Positions 22,933-26,725 of a DNA stretch of 26,725 nucleotides are shown here, piece by piece. The notes under the pieces were generated by a model. That model was not told the DNA's origin, did no database searches, and saw nothing but the letters and a program-made list of their open reading frames with translations. This DNA comes from UMGS1766 sp963660915. GTDB taxonomy: Bacteria; Bacillota; Clostridia; Oscillospirales; Oscillospiraceae. The position numbers and the translations under genes are program-made. Position 1 is the stretch's first letter. Every line of letters begins with the position of its first letter. Location: positions 1 to 26,725 of the forward strand of contig CAVLAO010000021.1 in NCBI GenBank assembly GCA_963660915.1, given 5' to 3'.

Positions 22933-24504
22933 TTGAAATCTTTGACAGAGCGAAACAAAAAGTGGATCAGACTCGGAGTGCTGCTGCTGATTTCAGCAAT
23001 GCTCTTCTGCTTTTTTGCATATCGATTGGCAACCAGCGGTCAGCCACTTGAACTTAAGCGGTTATATGTGCCACTGTTTACTGTGGCAGTGATATTGGCG
23101 TTGTGTTTTATAACGTTGCTTTACTGGCTGTCATTTTATAAAAATATCCAATTAAAAACTTTGTTCCTTGTGACACTTTCGGTGCTGATGGTGGGATATA
23201 TGGTTCTGTTCGCACCGGTTACTGTTCCGGATGAGCAGGCACATTATATTTCGGCTTATCGAATGTCTAATTTTTTCCTGTTTCATTGGAATCAGGCAAG
23301 TGCAGAGGGCGTCCTGATGCGGCAGGCAGATGCAGATTTTTTCGGTAGATTTGCTTCGTCAGGAATGCTTGATGAGTCTAAGTTTATCACGTTGATACAG
23401 TCATTTTCTGCGTTTACAAATAATACGGAAATGGTTCCTTACGGAGCAAGCGTAGCAACCAGTGTGCCATTGGGATATTTGGCGTCTGCCTTTGGGATTG
23501 CCTTGGGCCGAGTGCTCCATCTGGGAGCGGTGCCGGTTTTTTATCTGGGACGCATGTTCAATATGGCAGAGTTTGCGTTTTTGATGTATTTTGCTGTGCG
23601 CCGTACACCGGTCGCAAAAAACGCGTTTTGCGTAATAGCATTGTTTCCGATGACAATTCATGTAGCGGCATCCTATTCCTACGATGGTATGGTAATTGGG
23701 GTAAGTGCATTGTTGCTTGCAGAGATATTACGTATGTTTTACGGCGATGCAGTTACCTGGAAGCAAATGATTTATTGCTTTGTATTGTGTGCGATCCTTG
23801 CTCCGAGCAAAATGGTTTATACGCCGCTAATCTGTCTGGTACTGCTGGTTCCGAGCGATAGGTTCAGAACGCTGTGCAAACGTCCGTGGATGTTGAAATG
23901 CGCAATGATTTTAGCAGGTATTCTAGGACTGCTTGTCATGCAATTAAGTACAATGTCAAGCTATGTAGGGGAGGGTGCTGCAGGGTCCTACATTGCATGG
24001 GCAGATGAAGAAGGCTACACACTGTCGTGGGCGCTGGGGCATATAGTAAATACAATAGGAGTCTTTTTGAACACAATTTTGCAAAAGACGGATTACTACG
24101 TGAATACAATGCTTGGCTCCAGTCTAGGATGGTTCCAGTTGTCTGTGCCACAGTATTTCTATTTGCCGTTTGCGGGATTATTTCTGGTTGGCTGCATGAA
24201 AAAAACATCAGAACCGAGGCAGTTGCCTTATGGGGCAAAGTGCTGGACGTTTTTGATGGTTGCAGGCAGTGCAATGCTGATACTGGCCTCTATGTTCCTC
24301 AGTTGGACACCGATTAGCAGCACTGTAATTGAAGGTGTACAGGGACGCTATTTCCTGCCATTGTTGCCTGCGGTTATTTTGTTGCTGCGCAATGATCTGT
24401 TTCAGGTGGAAGATGCGGCAGAGCAGCACACGATGGTTCTTGCAGGAACATTAAATGTTTTTGTGCTGGCACATTGTTTCTTGAAGTGCCTTAACGTGAT
24501 ATGA
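22933..24504 (+). CDS. DUF2142 polytopic membrane protein (TTG start)
   Basis: A 523-residue protein with about eleven membrane segments. The extracytoplasmic motif TVPDEQAHYISAYRMSN (near residue 97-113) is the hallmark of the DUF2142 family, whose members lie in surface-glycan clusters and resemble lipid-linked-sugar glycosyltransferases (GT-C-like). The start is TTG, supported by AGAGGA nine bases upstream; the next Met would cut into the first hydrophobic segment. The gene is 29 bases after the dehydratase. Function (transfer or transport of a lipid-linked sugar) is inferred. Confidence 0.85.
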   Translation: MKSLTERNKKWIRLGVLLLISAMLFCFFAYRLATSGQPLELKRLYVPLFTVAVILALCFITLLYWLSFYKNIQLKTLFLVTLSVLMVGYMVLFAPVTVPDEQAHYISAYRMSNFFLFHWNQASAEGVLMRQADADFFGRFASSGMLDESKFITLIQSFSAFTNNTEMVPYGASVATSVPLGYLASAFGIALGRVLHLGAVPVFYLGRMFNMAEFAFLMYFAVRRTPVAKNAFCVIALFPMTIHVAASYSYDGMVIGVSALLLAEILRMFYGDAVTWKQMIYCFVLCAILAPSKMVYTPLICLVLLVPSDRFRTLCKRPWMLKCAMILAGILGLLVMQLSTMSSYVGEGAAGSYIAWADEEGYTLSWALGHIVNTIGVFLNTILQKTDYYVNTMLGSSLGWFQLSVPQYFYLPFAGLFLVGCMKKTSEPRQLPYGAKCWTFLMVAGSAMLILASMFLSWTPISSTVIEGVQGRYFLPLLPAVILLLRNDLFQVEDAAEQHTMVLAGTLNVFVLAHCFLKCLNVI

Positions 24505-24516
24505 GGAATGAAGAAT

Positions 24517-25311
24517 ATGGATCATACCTTTGTTATTTGCGCCTACAAAGAAAGCCCATACCTGGAGGAATGCATCCAGTCGCTGAAGGCGCAGACAGTT
24601 CAAAGTAATCTTTTGATTACCACGGCAACACCAAATCAGTATATTACAACACTTGCGGAAAAGTACTCCATAGAGGTTCGAGTGAACACGGGAGATCATG
24701 GAATCGCGCAAGATTGGAATTTTGCTCTGGCTCAGGCGAATAGCGCATATGTTACATTGGCACACCAGGATGATGTTTATGTACCGGAATATGCGGAAAG
24801 CGTTTTGAAAGCATTGAGGAAAGCAGAACGCCCGATTATTGCATTCACCGACTATTTTGAACTGCGAAATGGTGAAAAAGTATTTTCGGATACATCTTCG
24901 CTGTTGCAGGTGAAGGAAAAGCTGCTGCTTCCGCTGCGGAAAAACTGGGGTCAGAAGAGTTGCTGGATGCGTCGCCGCGTGTTGTCTATGGGGAATGCAA
25001 TCTGCTGTCCATCCGTGACTTATGTCATGAAACGGCTGAGAAAGGATCCGTTCACACCGGGATTTAAGAGCAATATTGATTGGCAGATGTGGGAGCAGCT
25101 GAGTCGTCAAAAAGGCAGTTTTGTTTACTTGCATGAGCCGCTGATGGGGCATCGGGTTCACGCAGAGTCCACAACAACTGAAGTGATTGGTGATGGCGAA
25201 GGGCGCACTGAGGAAGACCGCGCTATGTTCCGAAAGTTTTGGCCTGCACCGATTGCTGAAGCGCTTGTTCGCATCTATGCGAAAAGCCAAAACAGTAATC
25301 AGAGTACATGA
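24517..25311 (+). CDS. Family-2 glycosyltransferase
   Basis: A 264-residue GT-A-fold enzyme. It begins HTFVICAYKESPYLEECI, the family's nucleotide-binding strand and helix, and has an acidic HQDDVYVPEY motif (QDD near 87-89) in place of D-x-D for metal/nucleotide binding. An acceptor-site region with GFKSNIDWQMWEQLS follows. No membrane segment is seen, so it acts at the cytoplasmic face. The ATG at 24517 was chosen because GAGGA (24503-24507) lies nine bases upstream; the in-frame ATG at 24508 touches that site. It follows the DUF2142 gene by 12 bases. Confidence 0.9.
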   Translation: MDHTFVICAYKESPYLEECIQSLKAQTVQSNLLITTATPNQYITTLAEKYSIEVRVNTGDHGIAQDWNFALAQANSAYVTLAHQDDVYVPEYAESVLKALRKAERPIIAFTDYFELRNGEKVFSDTSSLLQVKEKLLLPLRKNWGQKSCWMRRRVLSMGNAICCPSVTYVMKRLRKDPFTPGFKSNIDWQMWEQLSRQKGSFVYLHEPLMGHRVHAESTTTEVIGDGEGRTEEDRAMFRKFWPAPIAEALVRIYAKSQNSNQST

Positions 25312-25327
25312 GAAAGGTTGTGGTCAG

Positions 25328-26023
25328 ATGCGATTGCTGATTATTGTCCCAGCATATAACGAAGAGCTGAATATTGAGCGTGTAGTTGACAACCTGATTG
25401 AGAACTATCCGCAGTATGATTACGTAGTTGTGAATGATGGTTCTCGTGATCACACGGCGGAGATATGCCGCCGCAGAGGCTATCATCTTCTTGATTTGCC
25501 TGCAAATCTTGGCTTGGCCGGCGGATTCCAAGCAGGAATGAAGTTGGCAGATCGTTTGGGATATGACTATGCAGTGCAGTTGGATGGAGACGGTCAACAC
25601 GACCCGGCGTACATTCAAGAGATGGTGGAGTGCATGCAGCGGACAGGGTGCGACATTGTTATAGGTTCTCGCTTTGTCACAGAGCAAAAACCAAACAGTT
25701 TGAGAATGTTGGGGAGCAATATCATCCAGTTATCAATTCGAATTACAACGGGAAAGACAATCCATGATCCGACCTCCGGTATGCGCTTGTTTGATCAACA
25801 AATGATCCGGGAGTTTGCCCACGGACTGAATTATGGACCGGAACCGGATACGATTTCCTATCTGATGCTCAACGGAGCGGAAGTTCAGGAGACGCAGGTT
25901 AAGATGCAGGATCGCATTGCCGGAACAAGTTACCTAAATCTCCGGAGATCGATCGAGTACATGACGCGTATGTGCATCTCTATTTTGCTGATCCAGCGGT
26001 TTCGAAAGAGGGTGTCCGGATGA
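25328..26023 (+). CDS. Family-2 glycosyltransferase (DPM1/GtrB-like)
   Basis: A 231-residue GT-A enzyme resembling polyprenyl-phosphate sugar synthases: start LLIIVPAYNEELNIERVVD, then VVVNDGSRDHTAEIC, QLDGDGQHDP (D-x-D near 94-96) and a GSRF motif. It probably loads a sugar onto a polyprenyl phosphate. There is no C-terminal membrane pair, unlike GtrB. The ATG at 25328 follows AAAGG by 10-11 bases; the open frame upstream overlaps the previous gene. It overlaps the next gene by four bases (ATGA), the typical pairing with a DUF2304 protein. Confidence 0.92.
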   Translation: MRLLIIVPAYNEELNIERVVDNLIENYPQYDYVVVNDGSRDHTAEICRRRGYHLLDLPANLGLAGGFQAGMKLADRLGYDYAVQLDGDGQHDPAYIQEMVECMQRTGCDIVIGSRFVTEQKPNSLRMLGSNIIQLSIRITTGKTIHDPTSGMRLFDQQMIREFAHGLNYGPEPDTISYLMLNGAEVQETQVKMQDRIAGTSYLNLRRSIEYMTRMCISILLIQRFRKRVSG

Positions 26024-26415
26024 TTTCGATTGTATTGAGAGCACTGTTGGTTATCGTATCTGTCTGGCTGTTTTGCCATGTACTGCGAAGCGTGCGAAAG
26101 TCGCAAGTGCAGATCGATGATATTATATTCTGGCTGTTGTTTTCCGTAATTATGATTGTGTTGGCATTGGTTCCGCAGATTGCTTCATGGGCAGCAAATC
26201 TTCTGGGCGTGATGTCGCCGGTTAATTTGATTTATCTGGTTATCATATTTGTTCTGCTTTTGAAACTGTTCAGTATTAGTATTCGATTTTCTCAGTTGGA
26301 GGCAAAAATTAAAACGTTGACGCAGGAAATTGCGGTACGGGAAAGCATAGAGAAGGATCCTCAATTCCGGCAGACAGAGATGCGGGACGATAAGGTAAAA
26401 GATAATAAAAGGTAA
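26020..26415 (+). CDS. DUF2304 membrane protein
   Basis: A 131-residue protein with three membrane segments (about 4-20, 34-56, 68-88) followed by a charged coiled-coil tail. The pattern DDIIFWLLFSVIMIVLALVP and the central NLIYLVIIFVLLLK segment are typical of DUF2304. Members sit next to polyprenyl-phosphate glycosyltransferases and are thought to help sugar-lipid handling or flipping; the mechanism is not established. It is translationally coupled to the glycosyltransferase and is the last gene of the cluster. Confidence 0.88.
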   Translation: MISIVLRALLVIVSVWLFCHVLRSVRKSQVQIDDIIFWLLFSVIMIVLALVPQIASWAANLLGVMSPVNLIYLVIIFVLLLKLFSISIRFSQLEAKIKTLTQEIAVRESIEKDPQFRQTEMRDDKVKDNKR

Positions 26416-26420
26416 TATAC

Positions 26421-26447
26421 AAGGGCACTGCATTTGGCAGTGCCCTT
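26421..26447 (+). terminator. Terminator of the glycan cluster
   Basis: AAGGGCACTGC (26421-26431) and GCAGTGCCCTT (26437-26447) form a perfect 11-bp stem with a 5-base loop, six bases after the DUF2304 stop, followed by TGCCCTTCTC. Confidence 0.85.
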
Positions 26448-26522
26448 TGCCCTTCTCGCATGTCGTGCTTTTGTTGTTTTTGTCGGCGGATTGCGCGATG
26501 AAGGGATCGAACGGTATAAAGA

Positions 26523-26555
26523 ATCACGACCTGATCCATCGGATCAGGTCGTGAT
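26523..26555 (-). terminator. Terminator of the MscS-type gene
   Basis: ATCACGACCTGATCC (26523-26537) and GGATCAGGTCGTGAT (26541-26555) form a perfect 15-bp stem with a 3-base loop. On the minus strand it is followed by TCTTTAT. It lies two bases past the stop of the minus-strand gene. Nothing else is seen in 26448-26522. Confidence 0.85.
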
Positions 26556-26557
26556 GT

Positions 26558-26725
26558 TTAAGAATTATTCAGTAGGGTGACATTGAGGTAGGGATAAACC
26601 ATTGTGATACCGAGCTGATCAAAAACTGTTTTAACATTTTCCATGAGATCGAAATATACGGTCCAGTAATCATCAGTTTTGCACCATACGCGCATCATGT
26701 AGGAAACAGAGGAGTCTTTATAACC
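26558..26725 (-). CDS. MscS-type mechanosensitive channel, C-terminal end (partial)
   Basis: The last 55 codons of a gene running off the right edge, ending in TAA at 26558-26560. The residues SSVSYMMRVWCKTDDYW, then VKTVFDQLGITMVYPYLNV, match the C-terminal alpha/beta domain of small-conductance mechanosensitive channels, which open under membrane tension to release solutes. The usual final pattern GI-x-x-PFPQ is replaced by ITMVYPYL. The channel part is outside the window, so its length cannot be judged. It converges on the glycan cluster. Confidence 0.85.
   Translation of the reverse strand, partial: GYKDSSVSYMMRVWCKTDDYWTVYFDLMENVKTVFDQLGITMVYPYLNVTLLNNS

Overview
The window looks like a chromosomal segment of a Gram-positive anaerobe of the class Clostridia, probably an Oscillospirales/Ruminococcaceae-type gut bacterium. 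The reasons are strong AGGAGG-type ribosome binding sites, an acetate kinase gene next to tmcAL, a lipoprotein-type zinc-binding protein, an FtsW/transpeptidase/FHA gene group and a DtxR-type regulator. The genus assignment is inference; no rRNA or ribosomal protein gene is present.

Layout. (1) 1-169: the 3' part of tRNA-Gly(GCC) and a complete tRNA-Cys(GCA), each followed by a hairpin. (2) 170-1203: a mobile-element graveyard with a possible tRNA relic, the tail of what looks like a large serine recombinase, the frameshifted start of an IS1182-type transposase and an IS3-type transposase relic. (3) 1204-3739, minus strand: a zinc/manganese ABC importer operon (binding protein, ATPase, permease, with 4-base overlaps) with a clear promoter that shows the binding protein starts at a TTG codon. 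(4) 3886-8543: a possible secreted-peptide system, made of an ABC permease, an ABC ATPase, a 671-residue membrane protein with a degenerate M1-aminopeptidase-like domain and a small Sec-exported protein (minus strand), with a divergent ECF sigma factor. (5) 8681-9079: a DtxR-family metal regulator with a palindrome inside its own promoter. (6) 9190-15781, minus strand: a seven-gene operon running from a YbjN-like protein through a membrane protein, a zinc-ribbon GTPase, an orphan membrane-anchored protein and a divergent FHA protein to a dedicated FtsW/RodA-class polymerase and its transpeptidase. (7) 16095-18644: divergent tmcAL and ackA, one consuming and one producing acetate. (8) 18825-20666: a cytoplasmic-looking beta-helix protein with matching domains at both ends. 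(9) 20972-26415, plus strand: a surface-glycan cluster (FlaA1/EpsC-type dehydratase, DUF2142 membrane protein, two family-2 glycosyltransferases, DUF2304 protein). (10) 26558-26725: the C-terminal end of an MscS-type channel on the minus strand.

The strongest candidates for an undescribed system are region 6, a GTPase module genetically coupled to its own peptidoglycan polymerase/transpeptidase pair, and region 4, an ECF sigma factor facing a secreted small protein with an ABC exporter-like set. Region 6 has one good promoter upstream of its first gene and tight or overlapping junctions, so the seven proteins are probably co-produced. Region 4 has the shape of lactococcin-972-type loci, but this rests on architecture only.
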